A DNA stretch of 64,000 nt from the NCBI RefSeq assembly GCF_011170125.1, contig NZ_BLLN01000005.1, positions 1,674,001 to 1,738,000 of the forward strand, written 5' to 3'. The notes below the pieces were generated by a model. That model had not been told where the DNA came from. It saw nothing but the letters and a program-made list of their open reading frames with translations, and ran no database searches. The stretch comes from Streptomyces diastaticus subsp. diastaticus. Its GTDB lineage: Bacteria > Actinomycetota > Actinomycetes > Streptomycetales > Streptomycetaceae. Numbering within the stretch: the stretch's first letter is position 1; each line of letters starts with the position of its first letter. Shown in pieces: positions 28,901-37,769 of this stretch. The position numbers were made by a program, and so were the translations under genes.

Positions 28901-29896
28901 GCGTTCCAACTCCTCGGGGTCGCGGCCGCGCCGTTCCTCGACGGGTTCGGCGCTCGCGCTGCGTACCCGGGCGTCGGCGAGGCCGATCGTGCCGCGGACG
29001 CGTTCGGCGAGTTGGGAGAGGGCGTGCCAGGTCTCCTGGGCGCGCAGGAGCCGCGGCGCGAGGCGGCGTACCTCGCCTTCGAGGGCGGCCTCACGTCGCT
29101 GGGCGGCCTTGAGTTCGGCCTCGGCGGCGTCGCGGCGGCGCTTCTGCTCGGCCTCGTCGGCGATCTCGGCGCTGAGGGCTCGGGTGAGGGTGACGAGATC
29201 GTCGGCGAGGAGACGGAGCCGGGCGTCGCGCAGGTCGGCCTGGATGACGGCGGCGCGCCGGGCGACGGCGGCCTGGCGGCCCAGCGGTTTGAGCTGGCGG
29301 CGCAGTTCCTCGGTGAGGTCCTGGACGCGGGCGAGGTTGGCCCGCATCGCGTCGAGTTTCCGCAGCGCCTTCTCCTTGCGCTTGCGGTGTTTGAGGACTC
29401 CCGCGGCCTCCTCGATGAAGGCACGCCGGCCCATGGGGTCGGCGTGCAGCACGGAGTCGAGCTGGCCCTGGCCGACGATGACGTGCATCTCCCGGCCGAT
29501 TCCGGAATCCGAGAGGAGTTCCTGGATGTCGAGGAGCCGGCAGGTGTCGCCGTTGATCTGGTATTCGCTGCCGCCGTTGCGGAACATGATCCGCGTGATG
29601 GTGACCTCGGCGTATTCGATGGGCAGCGCGCCGTCCGAGTTGTCGATGGTGAGAGAGACCTCGGCCCGGCCCAGTGGGGGTCGTCCGGTCGTGCCGGCGA
29701 AGATGACGTCTTCCATCTTCCCGCCGCGCAGGGATTTCGCGCCCTGTTCGCCCATGACCCAGGAGAGCGCGTCGACGACATTGGATTTGCCGGAGCCGTT
29801 CGGGCCCACGACGCAGGTGATACCGGGTTCGAAACGCAGGGTGGTGGCGGAGGCGAACGACTTGAATCCGCGCAGGGTCATGGCCTTGAGGTGCAC
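25949..29896 (-). CDS. smc: Chromosome segregation ATPase SMC with enlarged hinge
   Basis: 1315-residue structural-maintenance-of-chromosomes protein that, with ScpA/ScpB, extrudes DNA loops and aligns chromosome arms. Walker A GPNGSGKSN at residues 31-39; long coiled coil; hinge; second coiled coil; signature LSLLSGGERSLT and Walker B YVMDEVEAALDD near the C-terminus. The usual Streptomyces length is about 1190. The excess comes from a Gly/Ala/Asp-rich insertion at about residues 572-714 in the hinge, which encodes RTAPYGAA and RTAPYPPR. It follows a small gene whose terminator lies between them. Confidence 0.96.
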   Translation of the reverse strand: MHLKAMTLRGFKSFASATTLRFEPGITCVVGPNGSGKSNVVDALSWVMGEQGAKSLRGGKMEDVIFAGTTGRPPLGRAEVSLTIDNSDGALPIEYAEVTITRIMFRNGGSEYQINGDTCRLLDIQELLSDSGIGREMHVIVGQGQLDSVLHADPMGRRAFIEEAAGVLKHRKRKEKALRKLDAMRANLARVQDLTEELRRQLKPLGRQAAVARRAAVIQADLRDARLRLLADDLVTLTRALSAEIADEAEQKRRRDAAEAELKAAQRREAALEGEVRRLAPRLLRAQETWHALSQLAERVRGTIGLADARVRSASAEPVEERRGRDPEELEREAARIREQEAELAASLEAAQHALEDTVGHRAELERALAAEERRLKDVARAIADRREGLARLHGQVNAARSRAASAQEEIDRLAAARDEAAGRAVTAREEYEQLRAEVDGLDVADADLGARHDEARAALADAETALTAARDEATAAERRRAALAARHEVLAQGLRRKDGTGELLAARDRLHGVAGPLAALLDVAPGYEVPVAAALGSAADALAAAGPHAAADALRLLRERDAGRAALVLGWTGGDGGGPDGAPRREGTGAGPTVPAPSRAGDDGAADPGREETAGRGDGAGHGAYAPDPRDGAGSGGAPDDGATRDRAPHRVGAEGEGARGAARTAPYGAAPDNPGTAPERVALGVARQADAAGGPGTGPAPGAEERPARTAPYPPRVVDLVRAPGDLVPALRALLDGMVVVEGLSEAETVVGAGDGAVVAVTRDGDVLGPHFAHGGSAGAPSLLEAQAQVDEAAAELAVLDTRCAELAAAQRDAVRLRAEQATRTEELAERRRRADREKSAVAQQLGRLAGQARAAAGEAERSTAAAARAQEALDRAVADAEELAERLAVAEEAPAQEEPDTAVRDRLSADGANARQTEMEARLQLRTHEERVRALAGRADGLDRAARAERETRARAERRRARLRHEAHVAAAVATGARQLLAHIEISVERAAAERVEAERAKAAREAELDAERSRGRDLKAELDKLTDSVHRGEVLGAEKRLRIEQLETRALEELGVEPAALVAEYGPEQPVPPSPPAEGEEPPEDPEHPRHRPRPFHRAEQEKRLRAAERAYQQLGKVNPLALEEFAALEERHQFLSEQLDDLRRTRADLLQVVKEVDERVEQVFTEAYHDTAREFEGVFSRLFPGGEGRLVLTDPEHMLTTGVDVEARPPGKKVKRLSLLSGGERSLTAVALLVSIFKARPSPFYVMDEVEAALDDTNLQRLIRIMQELQESSQLIVITHQKRTMEVADALYGVSMQGDGVSKVIGQRLR

Positions 29897-30404
29897 GTCG
29901 TCGGACTTTACCGGCCACCGCTGGGACGGCGGTTGCGGAGCGGGTTCTCCCGGTTGTCATCCGGCGGTTTCGCGGTACGGGGCGCAGGGCAGATCAGACG
30001 GTAATGACCGTGCGACACACGGCGATCCCGAGGGGGGGAAGGAAAAAGGGACGCCGAGGCGTCCCTTGCACTGCGGCTCACTCTTCACTCGCACCCCGCG
30101 CGCCTTTCGGCGCACGGACGGCGGCGGAAGTGGCGACCGGTGCCGTTTCCTGCATTCGATCTTTCCCGGACTGAACCGAACCCGGACCCGCGCCGGGCGC
30201 ACAGGTGAGGGAGGCTGATCACATGCCGGTGCCCGGCGATGATCGGGCCTCACGAGGGGAGGCGGTCTCCTGCCGTTCCTGGAAGGATTCCGGGACTGAA
30301 GATCGTACTCGCTGACGAATGGGCGACTGCGTACCTGATGATGTCCGGCTGCTGCCCGCTCCGGAATCCGGCGTGCCCGCGGACCACCGCGAGGCAGGCG
30401 CCGG
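29897..30404. other. smc upstream region
   Basis: No gene. It contains the terminator of the small upstream gene (30046-30067) and a GTACGGGGC copy at 29975-29983, close to the smc start. The smc promoter is not recognisable. Confidence 0.4.
30046..30067 (-). terminator. Intrinsic terminator downstream of the small coiled-coil gene
   Basis: Nine-base perfect stem (AAGGGACGC / GCGTCCCTT) with a four-base loop, followed on the minus strand by TTTTTCC. This makes smc transcriptionally separate from the gene upstream. Confidence 0.85.
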
Positions 30405-30614
30405 TCAGGTGAGCGCAGGCTCCGCCTTGGAGACGTCGAGGCTGTCGAGCAGCGCGTCGCTGTGGTGAGAAGCGGCAGCCGCGAGCGCGTCGTTCTCGGC
30501 CTGGATCCGAACGATCTCGGATTCGAGGTCCTGGACGCGCTGCTGGAGCCGTCGCATCTCGGCGAGGAGCCGCGGGTCGGAACCGCCGACGTAACCGAGA
30601 AGCGCCTTTGCCAT
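30405..30614 (-). CDS. Small conserved coiled-coil protein
   Basis: 69-residue protein beginning MAKALLGYVGGSDPRLLAEM. Residues 18-45 form a heptad-patterned coiled coil (RRLQQRVQDLESEIVRIQAEND), reminiscent of bZIP or DivIC-like dimerisers but without a membrane segment. I recognise it as conserved among Streptomyces at this position but know no function. The ATG at 30612-30614 has GAGGA upstream; the longer frame to 30785 is not supported. It ends at a strong terminator. Confidence 0.75.
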   Translation of the reverse strand: MAKALLGYVGGSDPRLLAEMRRLQQRVQDLESEIVRIQAENDALAAAASHHSDALLDSLDVSKAEPALT

Positions 30615-31003
30615 GATGGATGGTCCTCCACACTGAGTTACCGAACGAATCGGTGTGGGTCGTGAGGGCATCGCACCCGCGGTGCCTGGCAATGCTGGAT
30701 TTTCGTTGGCTCTCACATGCCAAACATCTGTGGGGCGCGGGTATTCCAGAGTCTCACCAAAATGTTTGACGGTCAACACGATCACAGCCCGTATCGACGG
30801 AGCTCCGGCGGTCCAGGCGCGGCCATGCGGCGGCGCGGCCGATTCTGCGGAGCCCGGCGGGCGTGGTGATCAACCTCGTCGGGGCAGCCTCGCACGGCCG
30901 CGCGTTCTTGGCAACCACCAGGTCATGGCCGCCTCGAAGGCCGGACGCGGCGCCGGACGCGCCCGCCACGGGCCGTCGCCCGGGGGCTTCGCGCGTACCC
31001 CGG
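30615..31003. other. Spacer between acyP and small coiled-coil gene
   Basis: No gene. On the minus strand TTGACCGTCAA lies near 30768-30778; TTGACC is a plausible -35 element but no convincing -10 follows at 17-18 bases. The segment 30700-30790 is A/T-richer than its surroundings, as promoters here tend to be. Confidence 0.35.
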
Positions 31004-31285
31004 TCAGCGGATCGCGAAGGAGTCGTAGCCGCGGCGGGGCGTGTCCCAGATCTCAGTGACCCCGTCGACCCGGCCGGGCGTGTCGCCCTCGCCGAGCCAG
31101 TCGAGGAGCTTCTGGCAGTCGGCGCGCTGGCCCTCGGCGACGACCTGGACCCGCCCGTCGTCGAGATTGAGAGCGAAACCACTCAGCCCGCCGATCTCCA
31201 GCGCCTTCGCCCGGGTGAACCACCGGAAACCCACCCCTTGCACCTGTCCCCGGACCCAGACCACCAGCCGCGCTTCTTCGTTCAT
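31004..31285 (-). CDS. acyP: Acylphosphatase
   Basis: 93-residue acylphosphatase that hydrolyses the carboxyl-phosphate bond of acylphosphates such as 1,3-bisphosphoglycerate. The signature [15 protein letters not shown] (residues 11-25) supplies the catalytic arginine, and [17 protein letters not shown] supplies the catalytic asparagine (Asn40). Full length for the family. It is upstream of the small coiled-coil gene on the same strand. Confidence 0.96.
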   Translation of the reverse strand: MNEEARLVVWVRGQVQGVGFRWFTRAKALEIGGLSGFALNLDDGRVQVVAEGQRADCQKLLDWLGEGDTPGRVDGVTEIWDTPRRGYDSFAIR

Positions 31286-31365
31286 GCCAGCACGCTAACC
31301 GGCCGATTGGCCGAGGAGCATCTCGCCCTCACCCGTCTTGGGCTACAGTCCCGACGCAACGATCC

Positions 31366-31381
31366 TCACCCGATCGGGTGA
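31366..31381. promoter_or_regulatory. Perfect 16-bp palindrome upstream of the CAP gene
   Basis: TCACCCGATCGGGTGA, 17 bases downstream of a possible -10 hexamer TACAGT (31344-31349) and 48 bases before the CAP-protein start. It is suited to a dimeric repressor; the factor is unknown. Confidence 0.5.
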
Positions 31382-31429
31382 ACATCGTGCAGGGAACGCT
31401 TCACCGTCCGGCCAAGGAAGGCTCAGTAC

Positions 31430-32422
31430 ATGGGACGCCACCGCCGCGCCGCCCACGGCGCGTCCACCGGCAACACCGCACGTGCCGACCGGCCGGACCA
31501 GGCCACCCGGCCGCACGCCGCCGGGTACGCCCACCCGGAGCCGGCCGCGCCCCCGGAGAGCCGCTCGCACCGCCGCCCCAAGCGGGGTGCCGTGCCGGTG
31601 CGCACCGGCCTGCTCGGCGTGTCGGCGGCCGTCGCGATGGGCGCCGTGGCCGTGGCCACGGGCCTGCTGCCGGGCGGCGGCGACCGGTACGCGGTGACCG
31701 GCGAGGGCCCCTCGGGCCGGGTGGAGGCCGCGGACGGCCCCAGTGACCTGGAGACGAACGGCGGCGCGGACGGCCGCTCCGGCGACGGCGCGAGCCGCGG
31801 CGCCGACCGCTCGGCCGGGCCGGGCGCCGGTCCCTCCTCCCCCGCCGGCGCGAAGGAGGACAAGGCCGACGGGAAGAAGTCCGCGAGCCCGGACGCCACC
31901 GAGAACACCGACGCCGAGGACAAGCCGTCCTCGAAGGCCCCCGAGGCGTCCGGCGCACCGGAGAGCGCGCCCGCGCCGTCCCCCTCGCGTACGACACGGG
32001 CGCCCGCCCCGTCGCGGCCGTCAGCCACACCCTCGACGCCCGCCGATTCCTCCGCGGCCGCCGCCGTGCTGTCACTGGTCAACCAGGAGCGGGCCAAGGC
32101 GGGGTGCGCCCCGGTCCGGGCCGACGCCGAGCTGGCGGCGTTGGCGACCGCGTTCAGCAAGGACATGGCGGCGCGTGGCTTCTTCGACCACACCGACCCC
32201 GACGGCGACTCCCCCTGGGACCGCGCGGAGCAGGCGGGAGTGACCGGCCTGGGCGGCGAGAACATCGCCCGCGGCCAGGCCAACGCCCAGTCCGTCATGG
32301 ACTCCTGGATGAACAGCCCCGGCCACCGCGCGAACATACTCAACTGCGACTACAAGACCCTGGGCGTCGGCGTGCACTTCGCCGAGGGCGGCCCGTGGTG
32401 GACGCAGAACTTCGGCTTCTGA
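31430..32422 (+). CDS. Secreted or membrane-anchored CAP-domain (SCP/PR1) protein
   Basis: 330-residue protein. It has a basic cytoplasmic tail, a single hydrophobic segment at residues 57-80, a long Ser/Pro/Ala/Asp-rich linker (85-210) and a C-terminal CAP domain (211-330) with LVNQERAKAGCAPV, HTDPDGDSPWDRA, GENIARG, and WMNSPGHRANILN. CAP proteins are extracellular and bind lipids or act on the cell surface; the precise role in Streptomyces is unknown. The ATG at 31430 has AAGGAAGG eight bases upstream. It ends at a 21-base-pair terminator. Confidence 0.9.
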   Translation: MGRHRRAAHGASTGNTARADRPDQATRPHAAGYAHPEPAAPPESRSHRRPKRGAVPVRTGLLGVSAAVAMGAVAVATGLLPGGGDRYAVTGEGPSGRVEAADGPSDLETNGGADGRSGDGASRGADRSAGPGAGPSSPAGAKEDKADGKKSASPDATENTDAEDKPSSKAPEASGAPESAPAPSPSRTTRAPAPSRPSATPSTPADSSAAAAVLSLVNQERAKAGCAPVRADAELAALATAFSKDMAARGFFDHTDPDGDSPWDRAEQAGVTGLGGENIARGQANAQSVMDSWMNSPGHRANILNCDYKTLGVGVHFAEGGPWWTQNFGF

Positions 32423-32442
32423 CGGCGCTCGGCCGCTGACGC

Positions 32443-32490
32443 GCGACGGCGACGGCCCCGCCCTGGGGGGGGCGGGGCCGTCGCCGTCGC
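32443..32490. terminator. Very strong bidirectional hairpin between CAP gene and mutM
   Basis: Perfect 21-base arms (32443-32463 and 32470-32490) with a six-base loop, lying between convergent gene ends. Confidence 0.9.
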
Positions 32491-32504
32491 GTGTGCGGGG
32501 CGCG

Positions 32505-33365
32505 TCAGCCCGTCGTCCGCGGGGGCCGCTGGCAGCGCGGGCAGAAGTAGCTGGAACGGTTCATCCAGGGCCTGCGGCGGATCGGGGTGCCGCAGCGGGC
32601 GCAGGGTTCGCCCTCGCGGCCGTAGGCGTCCAGCGAGCGGTCGAAGTAGCCGGACTCGCCGTTGACGTTGACGTAGAGGCTGTCGAAGCTGGTGCCTCCC
32701 ACGTCGAGGGCCGCGGTCATGACGGCGCGGACGTGGGCCAGCAGCTCCGCCGAACGGGGCCGGGTGAGGGTGGCGGTGGGCCGGTCGTGGTGGAGGCGGC
32801 TGCGCCAGAGTGCCTCGTCGGCGTAGATGTTGCCGACGCCGCTGATCAGGGACTGGTCGAGCAGGGCCCGTTTGACGGTGGTGCGGCGGCGGCGCAGCGC
32901 CTGGTGGAAGGCGTCCTCGTCGAACAGCGGGTCGAGCGGGTCGCGGGCGATGTGCGCGATGACGTCGGGCAGCCCGTCGGGGCCGGTGTCGTGGAGGGAC
33001 AGACCGCCGAAGGTGCGCTGGTCGACGAAGCGGAGTTCGGTACCGAGGTCGTCGGCGAAGCGCAGTCGTACCCGCAGGTGCTTCTCGTCGGGGCTCTCGC
33101 CCGGCTGGACGAGGAGCTGGCCGCTCATCCCGAGGTGGGCGAGGATCGCGAAGGGCGCGTCGTCCACGGGGAGCCAGAGGTACTTGCCGCGGCGCAGCGG
33201 CGCGGCGAGGCGCAGGCCGGTGAGGCGGCGGGCGAAGTCCTCGCCGCCGGCCAGGTGGCGGCGGACCGCGCGGGGGTGCAGGACGTCGGTGGAGGCGACG
33301 GAGCGCCCGGTGATCCACCGTTCCAGTCCGCGCCGGACGACTTCCACCTCGGGCAGCTCGGGCAC
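32505..33365 (-). CDS. mutM: Formamidopyrimidine-DNA glycosylase (Fpg/MutM)
   Basis: 286-residue repair enzyme that excises 8-oxoguanine and cleaves the abasic site. The catalytic N-terminal proline is present in the [13 protein letters not shown] start. The helix-two-turn-helix contains [18 protein letters not shown]. The C-terminal zinc finger CARCGTP...FCPRCQ is complete. GTG start at 33363-33365. It follows rnc by 100 bases; the rpmF-rnc-mutM series runs in one direction and is conserved in actinobacteria, often continuing to smc. Confidence 0.96.
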   Translation of the reverse strand: MPELPEVEVVRRGLERWITGRSVASTDVLHPRAVRRHLAGGEDFARRLTGLRLAAPLRRGKYLWLPVDDAPFAILAHLGMSGQLLVQPGESPDEKHLRVRLRFADDLGTELRFVDQRTFGGLSLHDTGPDGLPDVIAHIARDPLDPLFDEDAFHQALRRRRTTVKRALLDQSLISGVGNIYADEALWRSRLHHDRPTATLTRPRSAELLAHVRAVMTAALDVGGTSFDSLYVNVNGESGYFDRSLDAYGREGEPCARCGTPIRRRPWMNRSSYFCPRCQRPPRTTG

Positions 33366-33465
33366 GTGCGCTTCTTCCCCTCGTGGTGGTGCGCGCCGGA
33401 CGGGCGCACCGGGACAGCAGGCCGCCGGCCGCCCCGGGTGGGGACGGCCGGCGGTTGCGGGCGGG

Positions 33466-34248
33466 TCAGGCCGAGGCCGCGTCGGAGGGCGGAGCCGGAG
33501 CTTCCGCCTCCTTCTTGGCGCGCTCGTCCGCCGCAGCGCGGATGGCGCGCCAGGCGGACTCGGCGGCCTGCTGCTCCGCCTCTTTCTTGCTGCGGCCGGT
33601 GCCGGTGCCGTACGAGACGCCTCCGACGCGGGCGGCAGCAGTGAAGGTCTTCTCGTGGTCGGGGCCGGTCTCCGTGACCAGGTACTCGGGTACACCGAGC
33701 CCCTCGGTCGCGGTCAGCTCCTGGAGGCTGGTCTTCCAGTCGAGGCCGGCGCCCAGGCTGGAGGACTTCTCGATGAGCGGGTCGAAGAGCCGGTGCACCA
33801 GCTCTCCCGCCGCCTCGAGGCCCTGGTCGAGATAGACGGCGCCGATCACCGCTTCCAGGGTGTCGGCGAGGATGGATGCCTTGTCCCGGCCTCCGGTGCC
33901 CTCTTCGCCCCTGCCGAGGCGGATGAAGGAGCCGAGTTCGAGGCCGCGGCTGACCTCGGCCAGCGCACGCGAGTTGACCACCGCCGCCCGGAGCTTGGCC
34001 AGCTGGCCCTCCGGCAGGTCGGGGTGGGTGCGGTAGAGCGTGTCGGTGACCACCAGACCGAGCACGGAGTCCCCGAGGAACTCCAGCCGCTCGTTGGTGG
34101 GCAGGCCGCCGTTCTCGTACGCGTACGACCGGTGGGTCAGCGCACGCACCAGAAGGGCGGACTCGAGGTGGTACCCGAGCCGCCCTTCCAGAAGCGTGTG
34201 GGACGAGGCCGTGGTGTCCGCCTTCTTGGCGTTGGACAGTTCAGACAT
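33466..34248 (-). CDS. rnc: Ribonuclease III
   Basis: 260-residue double-strand-specific endoribonuclease. Signature [18 protein letters not shown] (residues 52-69) and the acidic residues [13 protein letters not shown] are intact; the double-stranded RNA-binding domain spans about 165-235 ([35 protein letters not shown]), followed by an acidic/Ala tail. In S. coelicolor this gene is absB, required for antibiotic production as well as rRNA processing. The ATG at 34246-34248 follows GAGAGG. It starts 19 bases after rpmF. Confidence 0.96.
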   Translation of the reverse strand: MSELSNAKKADTTASSHTLLEGRLGYHLESALLVRALTHRSYAYENGGLPTNERLEFLGDSVLGLVVTDTLYRTHPDLPEGQLAKLRAAVVNSRALAEVSRGLELGSFIRLGRGEEGTGGRDKASILADTLEAVIGAVYLDQGLEAAGELVHRLFDPLIEKSSSLGAGLDWKTSLQELTATEGLGVPEYLVTETGPDHEKTFTAAARVGGVSYGTGTGRSKKEAEQQAAESAWRAIRAAADERAKKEAEAPAPPSDAASA

Positions 34249-34267
34249 CGGGCCTCTCACCAGCCGC

Positions 34268-34441
34268 TCAGACCTCGAGGACCTGGCGCTTGTTGTAGGT
34301 GCCGCAGCTCGGGCACGCGATGTGCTGCTGCTTCGGCTCGTGGCAGCGCTCGCACGCAACCAGGGTGGGGACCGCAGCCTTCCACTGCGACCGGCGGTGG
34401 CGCGTGTTGCTGCGCGACATCTTCCGCTTCGGAACAGCCAC
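34268..34441 (-). CDS. rpmF: 50S ribosomal protein L32
   Basis: 57-residue L32. It has a basic N-terminus ([16 protein letters not shown]) and a zinc-binding CxxC pair ([18 protein letters not shown]), i.e. the C+ form. GTG start at 34439-34441 with GGAG upstream. It lies two bases after the DUF177 gene and 19 bases before rnc, the conserved DUF177-rpmF pairing. Confidence 0.97.
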   Translation of the reverse strand: MAVPKRKMSRSNTRHRRSQWKAAVPTLVACERCHEPKQQHIACPSCGTYNKRQVLEV

Positions 34442-34443
34442 GG

Positions 34444-35085
34444 CTACTTCTCCTGCTTCTCGTCGACACCGGGGGCGGCGCCGCTCAGATCGTCCTTCTC
34501 GCCTGCCTGGATGGTCCCGGCGAGTCCCTGCAATGCCGCCCAACGAATGTCGGTGGCGTCGTGATGGTGGTCCGGATCGTCCGCGAGCCGCGCCCCGCAC
34601 TGGGAGCACAGGCCCGGACAGTCGTCCTGACACACCGGCTGCATGGGCAGTGCGAGCACTACCGCGTCACGCAGCACCGGCTCGAGGTCGAACATGCCGT
34701 CCTCGAGCGGGATGACGTCCTCGTCGTCCTCGGCGTCGTCGCCGGGCTCCGCGGTGCGGCCCCGGTCGGCGGCGTCAGGGTACGAGAACATCTCCTGGAA
34801 GTCCGCTTCGAGCTCCAGCCCGAGCGGCTCCAGACACCTTACGCACTCCCCCTTGGCGGCGGCACGGGCGGTCCCCGTGACGAGGACCCCTTCCATGACC
34901 GATTCAAGGCGGAGGTCGATCTCCACCGGCGAGCCCTCGGGCACGCCGATGACGTCTTCGATTCCGAACTCGGGGGAGCCCGGTGCCTGCACCGTGCGGT
35001 TCAGCTGCTGCATGGCACCCGGACGCCGCCCCAGCTCATGCGTGTCGAACACGAGGGGGTTGCGGTGGTCGAGGCGCGTGTTCAG
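34444..35085 (-). CDS. DUF177 (YceD-like) rRNA accumulation protein
   Basis: YceD family, linked in E. coli and plants to 23S rRNA accumulation; always next to rpmF. It has [17 protein letters not shown] and the zinc-like [13 protein letters not shown] near the C-terminus. Homologues as I remember them begin [21 protein letters not shown], and that sequence is encoded here from a CTG at 35083-35085 with GAAGG at good spacing. The first GTG (35050-35052, VFDTHELG) lacks a ribosome site. I therefore extend the gene to the CTG (213 residues); from the GTG it would have 202. Confidence 0.85.
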   Translation of the reverse strand: MNTRLDHRNPLVFDTHELGRRPGAMQQLNRTVQAPGSPEFGIEDVIGVPEGSPVEIDLRLESVMEGVLVTGTARAAAKGECVRCLEPLGLELEADFQEMFSYPDAADRGRTAEPGDDAEDDEDVIPLEDGMFDLEPVLRDAVVLALPMQPVCQDDCPGLCSQCGARLADDPDHHHDATDIRWAALQGLAGTIQAGEKDDLSGAAPGVDEKQEK

Positions 35086-35321
35086 AGCTTTACCTTCTTC
35101 CGGTTCACGAGATCAAGGGGGATGCGGTCCTGCCGGATGCCTCCGGAGGACGGCCCGCGGGCCACCTGGCCCGGTCCGCCGCCGGGGAGTCCGCCGGCTC
35201 CCCCGCGGGTGCTCCGCCGGGGGCCGTGGACAGACACGACCGAGGAGCCAGGATACTGGACCGGGCCGCTGTCTCCCAATTCGGGCCGACGCGGCCCCGC
35301 ACCCGGCGGCCCGGCGGCCCG

Positions 35322-36443
35322 TCAGCGCCCCTGTTCGTAGCGGCGCAGCTCCTCGGCGCTGATCATGCTCGTGTCGAAGAGGCTGGTCTCGTCGAGCGCC
35401 GTGGCTGGTCGCTCCTGCGGTACCGGGGGGACGGGGTACCCGTTCGCGTCGTAGCCCCCGGCGCCCGGGTAGCCCTGCTGCGCGTACCCCTGCTGCGGGT
35501 GGCCCTGCCCGCCGTAGCCGTACGGGTCGGGCTGCTGCTGTTCCTGGTAGCCGTACGGACCGGGCTGCTGCTGGCCGTAGCCCTGCTGCTGGTAGGCGTA
35601 CGCGTCCTGCTGGGCGGGGGCGCCGTACCCGTACGGGTCCTGTCCGGCCGGTGGGAGCTGGTCGGCGTACGGCTCCCGCGGCGGGGCTGCGGGGGCCGGC
35701 GGGGTCGCGGGCGGGGCGGTGGGGTCGGCGAGGCCCGCGAGGTAGTCGGCGTCGCTGGTGGCGGCCTGGGCGGCCTCGTCGCCGAGTTCCCCGAGGGCGG
35801 CGAGTTCGTCGGTGGCGATCCGCCCGTGCAGCTTCTGACGGCCGCGTCCGACCGCTTCCAGGGTCTTGCCGAGGACGGCCTCGAAGGCACCGAGCTTGGC
35901 GCTGACGTAGTCGTCGGCGCGGCGGCGCAGCGTCTCGGGATCGTGGCTGCGCTCGGGTGCGTCGGCGTAGTCCGGGTCCTCGTGGCCCGCGTCGGGCTCC
36001 GGGGCGCCGAGGAGCTTCTCGCGGCCGCGGCCCACCGAGCCGATCGTCTTGGTGAGGACCACCTCGAAGTTGGCGAGCTTGGAGTCGACGTAGTCGTCGG
36101 CCTGGGCGCGGATCTCCTCGGCCTCCTGGCGGGCCTCGGCGAGGATGCGGTCCGCCTCGTCCTGGGAGCGCTGGGCGACGGCGGTGCCGGAGACCAGGTT
36201 GCCGCGTTCGGCGTGGGCGGACTGGATGATCCGCTCGGCCTCCTGGCGGGCCTGCTCGACCATCTGCTCCCGGTCGCCGATCAGCTCCTGGGCCTGCGCG
36301 AGGGAGCCGGGCAGTGCCTCGCGGACCTCTTCGAGCAGGGCGAGCAGCTCGGCGCGGTTGATCACGCAGGAGGCCGACATGGGCATGGACCGGGCGTTGC
36401 CGACCGTGTCGACGATCTCGTCAAGCTTCTTCTGGACGTCCAC
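35322..36443 (-). CDS. DivIVA-like coiled-coil protein with Q/Y-rich tail
   Basis: 373-residue protein. Residues 1-110 are coiled coil (MVEQARQEAERIIQSAHAER). Then a 30-residue unit beginning ADDYV occurs twice, at 115-144 and 176-205, about 70% identical, each ending VGRGR(E/Q)KL. Residues 250-350 are rich in Gln, Tyr, Gly and Pro (DPYGYG, QQGYGQQQPGPYGY). The family is annotated as a cell-division initiation or ATP-synthase-B-like protein; a polar-growth or scaffold role is inferred. The GTG at 36441-36443 is my choice, giving the VDVQKKLDEIVD start. Confidence 0.8.
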   Translation of the reverse strand: MDVQKKLDEIVDTVGNARSMPMSASCVINRAELLALLEEVREALPGSLAQAQELIGDREQMVEQARQEAERIIQSAHAERGNLVSGTAVAQRSQDEADRILAEARQEAEEIRAQADDYVDSKLANFEVVLTKTIGSVGRGREKLLGAPEPDAGHEDPDYADAPERSHDPETLRRRADDYVSAKLGAFEAVLGKTLEAVGRGRQKLHGRIATDELAALGELGDEAAQAATSDADYLAGLADPTAPPATPPAPAAPPREPYADQLPPAGQDPYGYGAPAQQDAYAYQQQGYGQQQPGPYGYQEQQQPDPYGYGGQGHPQQGYAQQGYPGAGGYDANGYPVPPVPQERPATALDETSLFDTSMISAEELRRYEQGR

Positions 36444-36566
36444 CGGGTGCTCGCCACTCTCTGTGCCTGGTTGGGAAGTCGGACGCACCGACTGTACGGC
36501 CGCCGGGCGCCCGGCGGACACCGGGTGAGGCGGCGTCAGCTCCCGCTCACGCCCGGCGGGCGGGGC

Positions 36567-37076
36567 TCACTTCTTCCCGAGGCGGTCGCCGAGGGCGGTC
36601 AGGACGGGCTCCGGGACCAGGTGGGAGACGTCGCCGCCCCAGGCCGCGACCTCCTTGACGAGACTGGAGGAGAGGAAGCTGTAGGTGGGGTTGGTGGGGA
36701 CGAAGAGCGTCTCGACACCGGAGAGGCCGATGTTCATCTGGGCCATCTGGAGTTCGTAGTCGAAGTCGCTGACGGCGCGCAGCCCCTTGACGATGGCGGG
36801 GATGTCGCGCTCCTTGCAGAAGTCGACGAGCAGGCCGTGGAACGACTCGACCTGGACGTTGCCGAACTCGGCGGTGACCTCGTGGATCAGGCTGATCCGC
36901 TCGTCGATCTCGAACAGCCCTTTCTTGGACTGGTTGATCATGACGGCCACGTGGACCACGTCGTAGAGCCTGGAGGCACGGGCAATGATGTCGAGGTGTC
37001 CGTTGGTGATGGGGTCGAACGACCCTGGACAGACGGCACGGCGCAACTGAAGTCCCTCGCTCCCGGGTCCGGTCAT
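36567..37076 (-). CDS. coaD: Phosphopantetheine adenylyltransferase
   Basis: 169-residue enzyme for the penultimate step of coenzyme A synthesis (4'-phosphopantetheine + ATP to dephospho-CoA). The nucleotidyltransferase motif [16 protein letters not shown] contains the T-x-G-H active site, and [15 protein letters not shown] is the second signature. The ATG at 37074-37076 overlaps the rsmD stop by ATGA. A later start close to QLRRAV would give the usual ~160 residues. The rsmD-coaD pair is conserved. Confidence 0.95.
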   Translation of the reverse strand: MTGPGSEGLQLRRAVCPGSFDPITNGHLDIIARASRLYDVVHVAVMINQSKKGLFEIDERISLIHEVTAEFGNVQVESFHGLLVDFCKERDIPAIVKGLRAVSDFDYELQMAQMNIGLSGVETLFVPTNPTYSFLSSSLVKEVAAWGGDVSHLVPEPVLTALGDRLGKK

Positions 37077-37660
37077 CGTGCGTCTTCGCACGTAGAGGCG
37101 GCGCGACCGTACCAAAACGTGCCCTCGCCGTAGCGGCGGGCCCGCTCAGGGTGAAATCCGTCCGGCCACCCGAATTCTCCCCCTCTGGTGGCGCGTTCCA
37201 CCGTGACGAGCGCCTCATCGGCGAGCCAGCCGCCGGTGCGCAGTGTGAGCAGGATCTCCCGGAGTTCCTCATCGGTGACGGCGTACGGCGGGTCGAGGAA
37301 GACCAGGTCGTAGGGGGCGCCGGGCGGCGGGCCCGCGACGGCCTGTCCTGCCTTCGCGGCGCGCACCTCGGCGCCGGGCAGGCCCAGGGTGCGGACGTTG
37401 TCGCGGATGGTGCGCACGGCGCGGGCGTCGGCCTCCACGATCAGGGCGTGAGCGGCGCCCCGGGAGAGCGCTTCGAGACCGACGGCGCCGGAGCCGCCGT
37501 AGAGGTCGAGGACCCGGGTCCCGTCGAGCGGCCCGCCGTGCAGCGACTGCCAGGTGGAGAAGAGGCCCTCACGGGCCCGGTCCGAGGTGGGGCGGGTGCC
37601 GGTGCCCGGCGGTACGGCGAGGCGGCGTCCGCCGGCGGTGCCGGCGATCACGCGGGTCAT
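37073..37660 (-). CDS. rsmD: 16S rRNA (guanine-966-N2)-methyltransferase
   Basis: 195-residue methyltransferase. It opens [19 protein letters not shown], has [16 protein letters not shown], motif [20 protein letters not shown] and the catalytic DPPY in [10 protein letters not shown] near residue 130. All RsmD hallmarks are present. ATG at 37658-37660 with GAAGGA upstream. It overlaps coaD by four bases and follows recG by 109 bases. Confidence 0.95.
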   Translation of the reverse strand: MTRVIAGTAGGRRLAVPPGTGTRPTSDRAREGLFSTWQSLHGGPLDGTRVLDLYGGSGAVGLEALSRGAAHALIVEADARAVRTIRDNVRTLGLPGAEVRAAKAGQAVAGPPPGAPYDLVFLDPPYAVTDEELREILLTLRTGGWLADEALVTVERATRGGEFGWPDGFHPERARRYGEGTFWYGRAASTCEDAR

Positions 37661-37769
37661 CTGAGTCCTTCGGGGCTGGGAGTGCGGCCAGGTCCACGAT
37701 ATGGCGTACGGGCCCGGGCGCACCCGTCGGCGTACGGCCGCCCCCGGCACGGCCGCTCGCCCGTCCGGG

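Noticed and set aside
30405..30785. Longer 126-residue version of the small coiled-coil protein
   Set aside because: The extra N-terminal part lacks a ribosome site and reads through the likely promoter; the ATG at 30614 has one.
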